Positions 12,393 to 22,915 of a stretch of 64,000 nucleotides of DNA are shown here, one piece after another. The notes beneath the pieces were generated by a model. The model ran no database searches and had not been told where the DNA came from. It saw only the letters and a program-made list of their open reading frames with translations. Position 1 is the stretch's first letter. Every line of letters starts with the position of its first letter. This DNA comes from Plectrocnemia conspersa (Eukaryota > Arthropoda > Insecta > Trichoptera > Polycentropodidae). The position numbers were made by a program, and so were the translations under genes. Location of the stretch: assembly GCA_009617715.1 (NCBI GenBank), contig VTFK01000549.1, positions 122,542-186,541 on the forward strand, read 5' to 3'.

Positions 12393-12607
12393 TCTGATTC
12401 GCCATTTCTGGTACTCCAAGAGCATTGATTTCTAGGGCATTTCATTCTAAAACTTCCGCTGATACAGAAGATGAAATGCCAAAAATAAAAGAAGTAAATT
12501 AACTATTTTACAAGTTTAAACAGCTTAGCAGATACAGTTTCTCTTATGACAGCTTTAGATAGTCTTTCATTTAGTTTTTTTCATTAATAAGGTAAGGCGC
12601 GCAACTA
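12393..12607. repeat. Direct repeat, left copy
   Basis: About 215 bp repeated at 13058-13272 with a constant offset of 665 bp. Shared words include 'cgccatttctggtactcc', 'gcagatacagtttctc' and 'aaggcgcgca'. The two copies flank the Harbinger-like remnant. Divergence is modest. Confidence 0.8.
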
Positions 12608-13057
12608 CGATTTCTTGTTGCTGCGACTTAAAAAATCGCAGTCGCAAAGATTTTATGTGCGACTATAATATTGCTGGTTTTATTTAGTTCCAAAATTGAT
12701 TTTATTGAAACCACATGTGTGCTCTTTGGTCCACACAAAAGCAAAGCAACGCCAACATTACTGGGTTCATCCTCTTTGAAGCCAGAGGTTAATGAAGGAA
12801 CAGTTCTATAAGTTACACGAAAATCTATGTGATCCGTGTGAATTTCTCAAGTATTATAGAATGAGCACAAATAGTTTTGAATATTTACTCAATGTGATTG
12901 GACCAAAAATTACCTATCATGACACAAAATAGTCATTACCAGCTAAAGAGCATTTATCAGTAGCCTTGAAGTAAGTACCGTTTTGAAATTATAAAACAAA
13001 CATGTTGTAACGAAATCACACTCATATGAAGGCTGCACATTCATGTCTTGAAAGATA
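12608..13057 (+). pseudogene. PIF/Harbinger transposase remnant
   Basis: At about 12790-12960 the plus strand reads FYKLHENLCDPCEFLKYYRM and then FEYLLNVIGPKITYHDTK, a stop, and LPAKEHLSVALK. This matches the N-terminal helical part of HARBI1-like Harbinger nucleases (YFRM...F..LL..I.P.I...DT...I...E.L...L). The catalytic part is gone. Just upstream, 'taaggcgcgcaactacg' (about 12592-12608) resembles a Harbinger terminus with a TAA target site. Confidence 0.6.
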
Positions 13058-13272
13058 TCGCCATTTCTGGTACTCCAAGGGCATTGATTTCTACGGCATT
13101 TCATTTTAAAACTTTCGCTCATAGAGAAGATGAAACGCGAAAAATAAAAGATGTAAATTAACAAACTATTTGACAAGTTCAAACAGCTTAGCAGATACAG
13201 TTTCTCGTATGACAGCTTTGGATGGTCTTTCATTAAGTTTTTTTCATTAATCAAGTAAGGCGCGCATCTACG
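13058..13272. repeat. Direct repeat, right copy
   Basis: Second copy of the 215-bp block at 12393-12607. It ends with 'aaggcgcgcatctacgatt', again like a Harbinger terminus, immediately before a Tc1-like fragment. Confidence 0.8.
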
Positions 13273-13377
13273 ATTAATTATAATTTGAATGTTCAAGAAA
13301 CAATTAAAAAATGTATAGAAAGTATGCCTAGGCGAATTCAGGCACTTATTAAAGCAAAAGGAGGACATAACAAATAT
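13273..13377 (+). pseudogene. Tc1-like transposase C-terminal fragment
   Basis: The translation contains VQETIKKCIESMPRRIQALI then KAKGGHNKY and a stop. The SMPRR..A.I.AKGGH.KY ending is diagnostic of Tc1-type transposases. The DDE domain is absent, so this is a short 3' scrap. Confidence 0.7.
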
Positions 13378-13764
13378 TAGAAGCATAGCCCCGAACTGCC
13401 TCGTAGACTGTTTTTTTAATTTTAAAATAAATTTTATTATTTCTCACTAGTTTTCTTTTCAATAACTAATGCTATTAAAAATAAGACGAGCAAAATACAA
13501 CGCAAAAACTAACAGGACAATCTGATATAAGGTTGGCACAATCATTGCCATCATGACATGACTAAATTGCAACTCTTTAAACGAAAAAATTTAGAACGTA
13601 AAATCATGCAGTTGCCTGAAAGATGACGAATACTAAATACTACTAAATATTAAATATAGTTTTTGCTTTCTATGAAATAATCGTCTTTCATTTATATATA
13701 AAAAACGGCAATGACATAGTTGCCATCTCGATATTGAATGAAACTTTTGAACAAGCATATCATT
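13378..13764. other. AT-rich intergenic, downstream of Atg6
   Basis: No gene recognised. This stretch holds the 3' flank of the minus-strand Atg6 gene. Confidence 0.4.
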
Positions 13765-15093
13765 TTAGTTTTTATTGCAATAAATTTTCACCACATTGTA
13801 ACTTTTTTTGGCAGAGTCGTTGTCGCAATCATCGTCATCGTCAAACTGGGAGGAGATCCAAGTCAATCCCCACTTGAGGTTGGTGAGGGTGTACTTTAAA
13901 GCTTTCGTCCACTGCTCCTCAGAGTTGAACTGGATCTTAACAGAGTAGCCGTTGCCGGTTGCCGGGTCTTCGATCTTGCCTCGACTCATCTTGTAGGGTA
14001 GGTTGAATTCAGGGTCCGTCCTCTCGGCCATTTCCTTGAACTGCTGCAGGCAGTCCAGGAAAGCTACCATCGCCTCGTCGAACTTTGTGTCCCAAAGTAG
14101 CTTGAAGCCGCCGGAACCGTACAGCGGCAGCTCCTTCCGATCCTCAATGGACTCCACATAGGATCGGTTGCCGTACGGCACGAGTGTGTAACGCCGAAAC
14201 TCAAAGCCCACCTTCCGCGCCAGCCCAGAGAGCAGCAGCACAGCCTGTCCCCAGGCGGCGTTGATCTCCGACCAATCGACGGGCGCATCGGGCAGCCGCC
14301 CCAGCCGAAAGTTGTTGATGATACCAAAGCGGCCAGAGTCGGACACGTGAAACGCCGCACGGAACGCATCCGTCTTCTTGAGTCTCTCCAGTTGTGATTG
14401 CGCGTGGGCGAGCCCCGACTCGTAGCACTTAGCACGGTCCTCGCAGACCATCAGATCCTTGCGATAGCGGGCGTACTCGCGCAGGTAGACACTCTGTTCG
14501 TCGGCTAGGCGCTCCCGCTCGCGCTCCTCCCGCTCGACGGCGCGGCGCAGCTCAGCCTCCTCTTCGCGCAGTGCACTCAGCTCGTCGAGCAGTCGTCGCT
14601 CCTCATGCCCGCGGTCCTCGAGTTCGGCCTCGAGCGTTTCCGACCGCAGCTCGTCGCGCTCGCTCTCGATCTTGCGCAGGTACTCGTCGTAGTCGCGGCG
14701 CTCGGCCTCGGCCGACTCCAGCCGCTCGTCCATCAGCTGCAGGAGTGAATCGGTACACTCGTCGCACAGTGGGTGGTCCACGTCCGAGTTGTCGGAGAGC
14801 GCGTCGAAGAGTTCCGCCTCCGCGGCGAGTCTCTCGCCCGGGCGGTCGGCGTCGCCGTCGTCGGACACGAGCGTGAAGCCGTTGGCGTCACCGGCAAGCC
14901 GGTAAGGTGCCACGTAGTGGTCTAGAAGTTGCGCCGTGAGGTCTCTCTCGTCGCGTGCCGTTTCGACCCTAGCCGGCAGCCGCAGCTCGGCCAGCGCGTG
15001 CTCGCCCAGCGCACGCAACTCTCCGCTCAGTCGCAGCGGCTGCAGGCAGCGCTGACACGAGAACGTCACCGAAGCTCGGGCTTCCCGTGACAT
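13765..15093 (-). CDS. Atg6: Beclin-1 / Atg6, autophagy class III PI3K complex subunit
   Basis: Beclin-1 is the scaffold of the Vps34 phosphatidylinositol 3-kinase complexes that start autophagosome formation and act in endosome traffic. The 442-residue frame has, in order: an N-terminal CQRC zinc motif; a BH3-like segment (LFDALSDNSDVDHPLC, about residues 97-112); CDECTD; a long coiled coil rich in Glu/Arg (about 120-235); and the evolutionarily conserved domain to the C terminus, with FDEAMVAFLDCLQQF and FNSEEQWTKAL then LTNLKWGLTWISSQF. I chose the ATG at 15093, since the open frame further upstream begins at a TTG; the conserved CQRC starts at residue 13. The gene is a single exon and visibly GC-rich in AT-rich surroundings. 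The aromatic-finger position reads LLW rather than the FFW of human Beclin-1. The family normally ends soon after SSQF; here 25 more residues with a run of Asp follow. The length is normal and no disruption is visible. Confidence 0.92.
   Translation of the reverse strand: MSREARASVTFSCQRCLQPLRLSGELRALGEHALAELRLPARVETARDERDLTAQLLDHYVAPYRLAGDANGFTLVSDDGDADRPGERLAAEAELFDALSDNSDVDHPLCDECTDSLLQLMDERLESAEAERRDYDEYLRKIESERDELRSETLEAELEDRGHEERRLLDELSALREEEAELRRAVEREERERERLADEQSVYLREYARYRKDLMVCEDRAKCYESGLAHAQSQLERLKKTDAFRAAFHVSDSGRFGIINNFRLGRLPDAPVDWSEINAAWGQAVLLLSGLARKVGFEFRRYTLVPYGNRSYVESIEDRKELPLYGSGGFKLLWDTKFDEAMVAFLDCLQQFKEMAERTDPEFNLPYKMSRGKIEDPATGNGYSVKIQFNSEEQWTKALKYTLTNLKWGLTWISSQFDDDDDCDNDSAKKSYNVVKIYCNKN
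13771..13776 (-). promoter_or_regulatory. AATAAA polyadenylation hexamer overlapping the Atg6 stop region
   Basis: On the minus strand the last codons read TGC AAT AAA AAC TAA, so a canonical AATAAA lies inside the coding sequence just before the stop. If it were used the cleavage site would fall close after the stop and the 3' UTR would be very short. Confidence 0.4.
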
Positions 15094-16252
15094 CGTCGAC
15101 CGCAAGATGCGTATGTTTACGCCGGACTTTCAGATACGTACGTACACAGCTTTGCAACACGTGTTCGCAAATCTCTTTTAGAAAATCCCCCGATCTCCAT
15201 AGGCCAGACAATTGCACATAGTAACAATTGAACACAAACCGCAAAAAAAGTTTGAAATAGTATGAATAAAATAAATTATAAAGCATTCATTTGGATTATT
15301 TAACAATAAAGAGTTCCTTTAACCTTTCAAAACTTTTTTTTATAATATATTTGCATATGACCTAATAATTTAAATGTTTATGACAATAACGAAATGATCA
15401 TTGGTAAATCACAATTTTAACATAAAATAGCCCGTATTCTTTTTTTGAGTACAAGTAAAGTAGTAAAAAATGCTGTATTACGCTTTATACAACCTATTAC
15501 ATGCCAATATCACTTTTTTCATAATTGAAAAAATAAAAAAATCAAAAGAAAATAATTTGTCATTATACGTTTTTCTTACTTTTATTTACATATTTTGAAT
15601 TAGTTTATATATTCTATATTTTATGTAAAATATGTTGTTTTCTTGTTGAATATATTTATATTAGTATGATAAATATATACAAGCATTACGCAGCTTCAAA
15701 ATACCATACCAGCAATCGCGTTTCTCATATTTTTATTGCGGTTATTATGTTTGACCTTAACACCCTCCCCCTTCTCGCAATATAATAATTTTACATCTTT
15801 TGCAAAATATGAAAATGTGGGAATATTCAACGAATCATTTCATGTAATATATAATTTTTGCGTGTAATACATTTTTATAATATTAGGTTCTTAACCTAAG
15901 TTATTACCTTAATCTACAACATTTTCAGTTTCTTAAAATTATTATTTTTACACAGAGACTCTAATGAGCGCAGATTATGAGCAGGATCAGCGAAGATGGT
16001 AGACGAGCTCTCCAAAAAGAATACAATTGTATGTTGTTCTGACGACTAGTTAATACCTTTATTTATTTAGTCGCTCCATATTTATACTAAATATTTAATA
16101 CGATACGCGTGAATTAATGACAATCACTTATTATTGAGCATCACGTGTAAAATATATATTATATAAAATTTAATTAATTTGTCTATTCGTTGTTGCTTTC
16201 CGAATTTATTTAATAAAAATAATATGCAGTTAGCTTGTTGGTTCAACAATAT
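15094..16252. other. Atg6 upstream flank and AT-rich intergenic
   Basis: Contains the presumed minus-strand promoter and 5' UTR of Atg6; no TATA box or initiator could be assigned with confidence. The GC-rich composition of the gene fades by about 15200. The remainder is AT-rich with no recognised gene. Confidence 0.4.
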
Positions 16253-16490
16253 ATTTTTTATTTTTTTTCTCTTGAGAGGGAAAATCTTCCAAAGACGCCA
16301 CTAGCTGTGTAACCAGCGACTGGTGGTCGTGTGGGATTTTTATCCACTAAAGCCTCTCTCTTCTTCTGCCGCCTTCCCGGTAACTGTTTTTACGCATTGC
16401 TTCAGGGGAGGCAGCCGTCCTAGAGCTAATGCTCCTTGCTGAACTGGACGTTCTTTCTTCTGCCTGTGCTCCCATATTATCTTAATCTAG
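16253..16490 (-). mobile_element. Possible LINE 3' end with A-rich tail
   Basis: On the minus strand a moderately GC-rich block (about 16280-16490) runs directly into an A-rich tail ('agaaaaaaaataaaaaat', about 16253-16272). That layout fits a 5'-truncated non-LTR retrotransposon 3' end. No coding motif survives, so the family cannot be named. Confidence 0.3.
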
Positions 16491-17929
16491 ATTATTAGGC
16501 TTATTTTTTATAAAGATAATATTGACAAAAACCTCTTTTGGGTTATACTATTTTTAATTTGAAGGTTCTTAAAAATAGTAAACAATTTTCACACTAATTA
16601 AAAAGATTTTAAATACTTTACATGGATTGAGCCGCTGTAGTAGTGTTTATTAAGAAGTAGATGACTTACATATTGTTTTAATAGTATGTACGGTGCACGA
16701 GGCAGCATTGGCCGTTGCAAGTTCACCAAAGTTCCTCAAGAAACTGTATCCGTCACGTATATATTTATTTTAATTAAATAAGGGCCATCGTAACCTGACA
16801 GGTTACACCAATACGTCACGATGCTCGAAAACTATTTAGTATTATTTCAATACACAAAGAAAAATATATAATTAAAATAATACATATAAAGAAAGAAGCA
16901 AAAAAAACCATAAAATATCAAAATTAAATGATACGAACCGGACCAACTCCTCGTAGCTGACATTAAACGGGTCAATGTGTAATGCCAGCGTATTAAGGAG
17001 CCGGATGGCGACAGCCATAGGCGAGTCGGCATATGCGGACGTCCAAGCGCCAACGGCCATAAAAATAGAACACGATCGTGATTTTTGAAGACGTTCTGAA
17101 ACCCAAATCTGGAATTCCTTGAGAATAGTTGTATTGTCGACAACACCCTTCAGAAGTTACAAGAAATGCTTAGTGATATATAACTTTCTGCGAGTACTTA
17201 GGTATTTCCGATTCAATGTTGAGTACCGGGCGGATGACTTTTGTGCGAATTTTAAACCGAAAATTTAGAACTGAGGCATTACGAAAGTAATGTACAAGGA
17301 TGAAGCGTAGAAATGCAGTAGCATGCAAAGCTAATGCTATGCAAATGCAATGCAACAGATTTGCAGGTGGTCAGAAGAGCGTTTCCCAAAAACGGTCGGG
17401 AGAAACACTACTGAGACTCTAACAAATAACGTAGTACAGGGGTGGATCCCGCTCATCCGGCCCTTAAAAGCTGGATGCCGCCCATTGGGTTGATCTCGTA
17501 GGGCCCTATTACCGGTAACGGCAGTGGTTCTTGCCATGGAAAACGTAGTAACACTCTCGGTTCGTTTCATAATATATGTTTAGGTAGCTTATATCTAAAC
17601 TGTAAGTTATTAAGGTGTTTAGGTAATTTGCTAAGATCAGTGAGATAGCTATTATTTATGTTTCTGCTTTTTAAACTTTTGTGGAAGTAAAGTGTCTGTC
17701 GATGTCAAAAATATTTTTGTTTTACTGGCACACCAGCTCCCCCTTCCACAACACTACCATACTGGCGCAACGTGAGTAGCGCATTTTCGCAACAATAAGT
17801 CTTTCAGTTGCTGGCACTGTGTAAACGGTAATGCACCAGTAGAGACCCGCCAGTAAACTTCCAGCTGGCATGCCAGCAACTGGCAGTGTGTAAATCAGCC
17901 CTTAAGCGCTTGTTTTGCAAAATACTTAT
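16491..17929. other. Intergenic, with an unidentified open segment and a palindrome
   Basis: A minus-strand open segment at about 16870-17146 contains AVGAWTSAYADSPMAV but I recognise no domain. A second patch at about 17400-17560 is GC-rich without clear coding. At 17720-17905 there is a MITE-like block with the perfect palindrome gctggcatgccagc. None can be assigned. Confidence 0.3.
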
Positions 17930-18185
17930 TTTGCGGAAAGAGATGCTGGACCATTCAGGAGCTCCATATGTCATCAGATATCATAGATTAATATACCAAA
18001 AGTTTATTTTTTCTATTGAGACCACTTCTTTGGTAAATTGAAGCAATAGCTGAGATGGATGAGATTCCTTTTTGTCTAATGGCTTCAACTTGTTTTCTCC
18101 AATTTAGACGGTAATCCAGGTGCAACCCAAGACTTTTGACAGATTTTGCACAGAGAATTGCCTCGCCGTTAATTTTTATTTATGA
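17930..18185 (-). pseudogene. Non-LTR retrotransposon (LINE) reverse-transcriptase fragment
   Basis: The minus strand translates as IKINGEAILCAKSVKSLGLH followed by LDYRLNWRKQVEAIRQK. It then runs through an Ile/Ser-rich helix to GLNRKNKLLVY and a stop. The 'VKSLGLHLD.RLNW..' string corresponds to the 'K.LG..LD..L.W..H' motif near the C-terminal end of LINE reverse transcriptases of the jockey/R1 type. Only about 75 codons remain. Confidence 0.65.
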
Positions 18186-18539
18186 CACGAGTGTCACCCT
18201 TCTTTTACAAGAAAACATTGTAGCAATTGTTTTGTAATCATTTATTTTTATCTTCCACTTCCTGTATAAGTTGCGCAGTTGCCGTAATCTGCTTTCGAAC
18301 AATTTCATGTTATATTTAAATAAAATAATACATTGAATTAGATTTTTTTTCCAAGAATAATATAATAATTTAAGTTTTAAATTACACATTTTTATTTTAA
18401 TTATAATAAATCATTACATATTTATGTACTAATTTGAAATAATAGACATTTAATGATAGGCAAAGTTGCGAACGGAAAAACGGGAACTTTGATAAAAAAA
18501 TAAATTTTGGGAGTGTATAGATAAAAATGAAAATGTATT
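18186..18539. other. AT-rich intergenic, nothing recognised
   Basis: A 69-codon minus-strand open frame (18180-18389) has no recognisable domain and overlaps the LINE fragment end. Confidence 0.35.
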
Positions 18540-18815
18540 TACACTGCACTATTCAAAATGTAATTTCACTAAAAAATACACATTCACGGTTACATTTGTA
18601 CATTGTACGTAAATAAATAATGAAGTATGTATGTAAATGTATATATTACTACATAAGGAAAAGCTTAAATCATATAATTAATTATTAATAAATACACTAG
18701 CACCTGCCAGATAAATGATATTTTCACTGGTAAAAATATATATCTACCAGTGAAAATGTATTCCGATATGAGTTCACTGAAATGACATGTAGAAAAAATC
18801 AGGATAGATTTGAGA
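18540..18815. repeat. Dispersed hairpin-bearing repeat, copy 2
   Basis: Same orientation and order of landmarks as 1846-2170. The hairpin attttcactggta / taccagtgaaaat at about 18718-18757 is better preserved than in copy 1. Confidence 0.6.
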
Positions 18816-20173
18816 CTAACGGGAATTTCTGGTTTAAAATCAGGGACGTCATTTCCGATTTTTCTAGAGGGTACTTATAAAAAAATATGAAAAAATAGTT
18901 GTTCACTAAATTTTGGATTACTTGTTTTTGTTTTCCTGAGTTAGACATGAACACAAGTCTGCATTGATGTAACGTATAACTTTCAAATGTTTTTATAAAT
19001 AGTAATTGTAAATTTTCACTAAATTGAAGTGGATTTTAGGTTGTTTTTTTCAATATAGATTAAAATTTTTAATTATTACAATAATTGTACATTTCAAATT
19101 TTAAATGACTATATAATAATTGTACATTTTTTGCTTGTTACAATAATTGTTTTTTTAAATTTTGTGAAAAAAAACGAACTGGCGAAAACGGTCGATTTCA
19201 CGGACGAGGGCAATGAACTTTTGAACCATAGACAGCTTCCGTCCTCGGCGGAAGTGCAGTCTTTTTCCGGCGTCATCCGAGGTGAGGGAGGGCTTGCACT
19301 CGGCTTACCAGGTTAGCTTTTAAAAATTACCTTCGCGCTCTGCAGCTGATTCGTCTTATAAACGCCCGTTCATTTACTCCATTGTATTCGTCATGCCGTT
19401 TATGCGGAATCCAAATTCAACAGTTTGCCGATACATTTTCAAGGTCAGCCATGTTTCTATCCCGGAGCGACTCAATGTAGGCAACGACTTAAGATCGTCG
19501 GTTTGTATATCGAAGGACTACGCGTCAAAACGCGTAAACACACTCAACGCCGAATCCCTTTGCGTGTAACCCGTAAAACCATAATTTTCAAACGACGCGC
19601 ATGAAAAAAAATGGCGGTAATGTAATTTTATTTCATACCCTTATATTTTATAGATTTCATAATAATAATTGGACATAAACCTATCATTGACACTTGAATT
19701 CTGGTTTTCAGCTTATTAAAAGTTATTGGCTATAGAATAAATTAATTTCGCGTATGAAAAAGCCGCAGCCAGAAAATAGCAGGGGTGCCATTTTATTTTC
19801 ATGTCGTCCATCTTGATTTCTCTTATTGCGTCGAAAATTTTAGTTTTCGAAATAGTTCTATTTATCAACGCTTTATCGTTGATAAATAATATCGAATTAG
19901 ATAATTTAAACGTCGTTTATTTCTTGTGAGCGACCATCGAATGTACATGGCAGGGGCTTCTAAACTTTTTAAGAAACTTGCCTTATTAAAATTTTAAAAT
20001 GTGTGGCAGACTGGAAGAAAAATATTCTTAATGGAATCTTATTCCATCTTAAATTTGTTGTATGTCTAACGTGTATATTCACATTTTCATATTTGAGGAT
20101 AGTTAATTAGTGTTGCATTAATTTCTTTTTTATTCTCAGAATAAATTTATACCTAATCTAACAAGTTCGAGAG
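18816..20173. other. Intergenic, nothing recognised
   Basis: A slightly GC-richer patch lies at 19180-19600 with no supported coding sequence. Otherwise AT-rich and featureless. Confidence 0.35.
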
Positions 20174-20332
20174 ATGGTGCGTCGCCAGAAGTATGAACAA
20201 GACGGACCACCAGAAACCGACAATGCTGATTCCCGACACTGTAAAAAGCAAAGCTACGGTGGCTGCTTTCGCTTCTGTAACAGTGCACAATGTAACTACC
20301 ACTGTCATATTGTCAGTCATTGTAACGGCTGA
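20174..20332 (+). CDS. Small cysteine-rich ORF, speculative
   Basis: A 52-codon plus-strand frame from ATG at 20174 to TGA at 20332. Its C-terminal half carries six cysteines with spacing C-x7-C-x3-C-x4-C-x3-C-x5-C. There is no signal peptide at the ATG, but a splice-acceptor-like 'tattctcag' lies just upstream near 20139, so a leader exon is conceivable. Overlapping frames of 77 and 85 codons are also open here, so a chance open region is at least as likely. I do not recognise a family. Confidence 0.15.
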   Translation: MVRRQKYEQDGPPETDNADSRHCKKQSYGGCFRFCNSAQCNYHCHIVSHCNG

Positions 20333-20755
20333 AGCGAACAGTTTCAACAGAGCAGCCGAAACTAATACGCGTAAGGAGTGGTCAGTAAAGCCTTCGAGTG
20401 AGTGTGTCACTCTTAACGATATGTGAAGTTATTTTTAACATGTATTTCTACTAAATTTCAGATGATCAACTTAGGAGAGAATAACATTGGAACGATAAAA
20501 TTATAGAATTCTATTCAAAGAATCCAGCATAAATATTTGTTAGTGGATCCATCATCCCTGAAAAAGGTATTCCGACTAATATAATTATTCTTAGTTAAGA
20601 GCAGTATTCATCTTTATAGTCAATTTCATTTAATTGGGACATCGCACCCAAATTAGCCAAGTTTATAGTAAAATTATTAAATGAATGTTTCTCTTGAACT
20701 TTATTAAATTCCAGAACAAAGATTTAAATTACAGAAAATAGTATGTAATTAATGG
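20333..20755. other. AT-rich intergenic
   Basis: No supported feature. Confidence 0.35.
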
Positions 20756-20763
20756 GTATAAAT

Positions 20764-21071
20764 CAGGGCTGTGGAGTCGGAGTTGGAGTCGTGGAGTCGT
20801 GGTGTTTTGACCAGAGTTGGAGTCGGAGTCGTGAAAAATGAGCGACTCCGACCATTTTTTTAAATTATGAAATTTATGAATTTTTAATTGCGTAATAATG
20901 AATGTGTATAGCGTATGAATATTAAACGTGTAGAAGAACACCAAAAATACCTGATAAAATTAAACTTTTTTGAGTCGGAGTTGAAATCGGAGTCTGAGTC
21001 GGAGTGGAGTCGTGTTGTTAGTAAATATCGGAATCGGAGTCGTGTTTTTTTTTAACGACTCCACAGCCCTG
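20764..21071. mobile_element. hAT-type MITE with perfect 8-bp target duplication
   Basis: A 308-bp element with inverted ends cagggctgtggagtcg / cgactccacagccctg and many internal 'ggagtcgga' or 'gactcc' words near both ends. It is flanked on both sides by the 8-bp direct repeat gtataaat (20756-20763 and 21072-21079). An 8-bp duplication with CAGGG ends is typical of hAT elements. There is no internal coding capacity. A perfect target duplication suggests a fairly recent insertion. Confidence 0.9.
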
Positions 21072-21365
21072 GTATAAATATATGTATGGAAAATGAAATA
21101 ATCAATAATGCTATAAAAAATACATAAATTAATTAGAAAAAAATATATAATAAATTCTGTAATTCTTAATCAAGAAAAGATGAGACTAGTGGACTTTGGA
21201 CTTTGTGGTTTTGAAGCAGAGCGTAGTGTAATTTTCCACAACCAAAATTTTATAACGCAAGCAACCATTCGCGCACTTTTACGTTTTATTATTAGTCAAT
21301 ATACTTACACCTACTGAGAAACTATGCAGTATTTTCATGTCAGAACTTTAAATTACATTTAAAAA

Positions 21366-21965
21366 TGGATATGCAACTTGGCTATTTAGCTAAGTTGCAT
21401 ACCTATTTTTTTTTTACCTAATTGATTCCTTATATATTTTATTTATAATCAGTTTTCAGTTATTGACTATTTATATTGATCTTTAAATCATGTTATTTGA
21501 ATATATAAATAATTAATCTTTCCGTATTGCTATATTGTAGATATAAATGATTTAGACATGAAACTTTATATATTGCTTTTTTGAACGTTTAATACCCATT
21601 GGTTTTAATTTCAATGATTTTGAACATGTGGTTCTGATATTTAAAATTTTTCCAAGCATTTTCCAAGCATTTTCCAAGCTTAGCTATTTAGCTAAGTTGC
21701 ATACCTATATTTTTTACCTAATTGATTCCTTTTATATTTTATTTATAATCAGTTTTCGGTCATTGACTATTTGTATTGATCTTTAAATCATTTTTTTGAG
21801 TATATAAATAATTAATCTTTCTATTTTGCTATATTGTAGATATGAATGATTTAGACATGAAACTTTAAATATTACTTTTTTGAACTTTTACTACCCATTG
21901 GTTTTAATTTCAGTGATTTTGAAAATGTGGTTCTGATTTTTTTAATTTTTCCAAGCATTGATACA
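21366..21965. repeat. Internal ~302-bp tandem duplication
   Basis: The block starting 'tagctaagttgcatacct' and running through 'acctaattgattcctt' and 'gatttagacatgaaac' occurs twice, with matching points at 21387 and 21689. Copy 4678-5990 has only one, so the duplication arose in this copy. Confidence 0.8.
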
Positions 21966-22357
21966 AAACGTACGCTGGTATATTTGGATTTTGATGTATT
22001 AATTGGAGCATTAGGCATTTTCGTTAATAAATTCATTTTATTCATGATTTACTCGTTGAATTTCTATAAAATATAACACTGGACGGCAAAATAGTATTTG
22101 TCTAATAAACTTGAAAAAATCAAACAATGCATAAGGGAAAAAATGTTTAATTTATTCCTTCATAGTTAAAAAATATACGTATTAATTAATATTTATAAGA
22201 ATTATTAAAAGCTAATATTCATGCAAACAAAAAGTTACAGATTGATTATCCTATATAAAGTATCATGATTACTTTTCGGTAGGGTTACTTATTATTTTTA
22301 ACTTTGTAATGTTGCATTGTTTTAATTATTGTACGTACAATACATCCTTACCCTTAA

Positions 22358-22915
22358 TGTAGCTTCACACGTGCCGGATGGATTCGCCCGGCACCGGGCT
22401 GGTGCCGTGTAGTGGGGGTGGTGTTGTGTGGGCTAGTACTTACCATTTCAGACATGCCGGACGAATCAATCCGGCGCCGGCCCGACGCTGGCTGCGGGGT
22501 TGTCGCCGGCCGCGCTCACTACAACTGTCCGGCGCCGTGTACCAGGTTGAGTCTGGTGGGGGTAAAACTCAAACATGAACCGGGCCATTGACAGTGATTG
22601 TGGTATATTGTAAAACAAATATTAAATATATTCCTCGTGTTTAGGCAATAGCGGAAGAAATAGACTTCGAAATTTTAATTATATTAATAGGATCTCTTTT
22701 AATTATCTTGTTAGAATACATACAAAAATAAAATCCTAAAGCGAAATGCGTGGAAGGACTTATGTGAAGCCGTTAATCCTAAATGACTGGCATCAGTTGA
22801 TGGGGTATAGGTCGGGTTGAGAAGAAACCGGCCAGAGACCGGCCACGTGTGAAGGGTTTGTAAACGGCGCTGGCCCGGTGCCGGGTGAATTCATCCGGCA
22901 CGCGTGAAACTACAC
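22358..22915. mobile_element. TTAA-flanked non-autonomous transposon (piggyBac-like MITE)
   Basis: A 558-bp GC-rich element with ~50-bp imperfect terminal inverted repeats (left starts tgtagcttcacacgtgccgg; right, read inward, gtgtagtttcacgcgtgccg). It is flanked by TTAA at 22354-22357 and 22916-22919. TTAA target sites are used by piggyBac-type transposases. There is no transposase; the 66-codon frame inside is a by-product. It is nested in an older repeat. Confidence 0.8.

Noticed and set aside
14064..14876. Overlapping frames in the Atg6 region (14064-14435, 14201-14428, 14571-14876)
   Set aside because: GC-rich coding DNA leaves alternative frames open; only the Beclin frame has conserved domains.
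16870..17146. Minus-strand open segment containing AVGAWTSAYADSPMAV as a gene
   Set aside because: No recognisable family, no convincing splice or start context, and the surrounding frame is short; left as unidentified.
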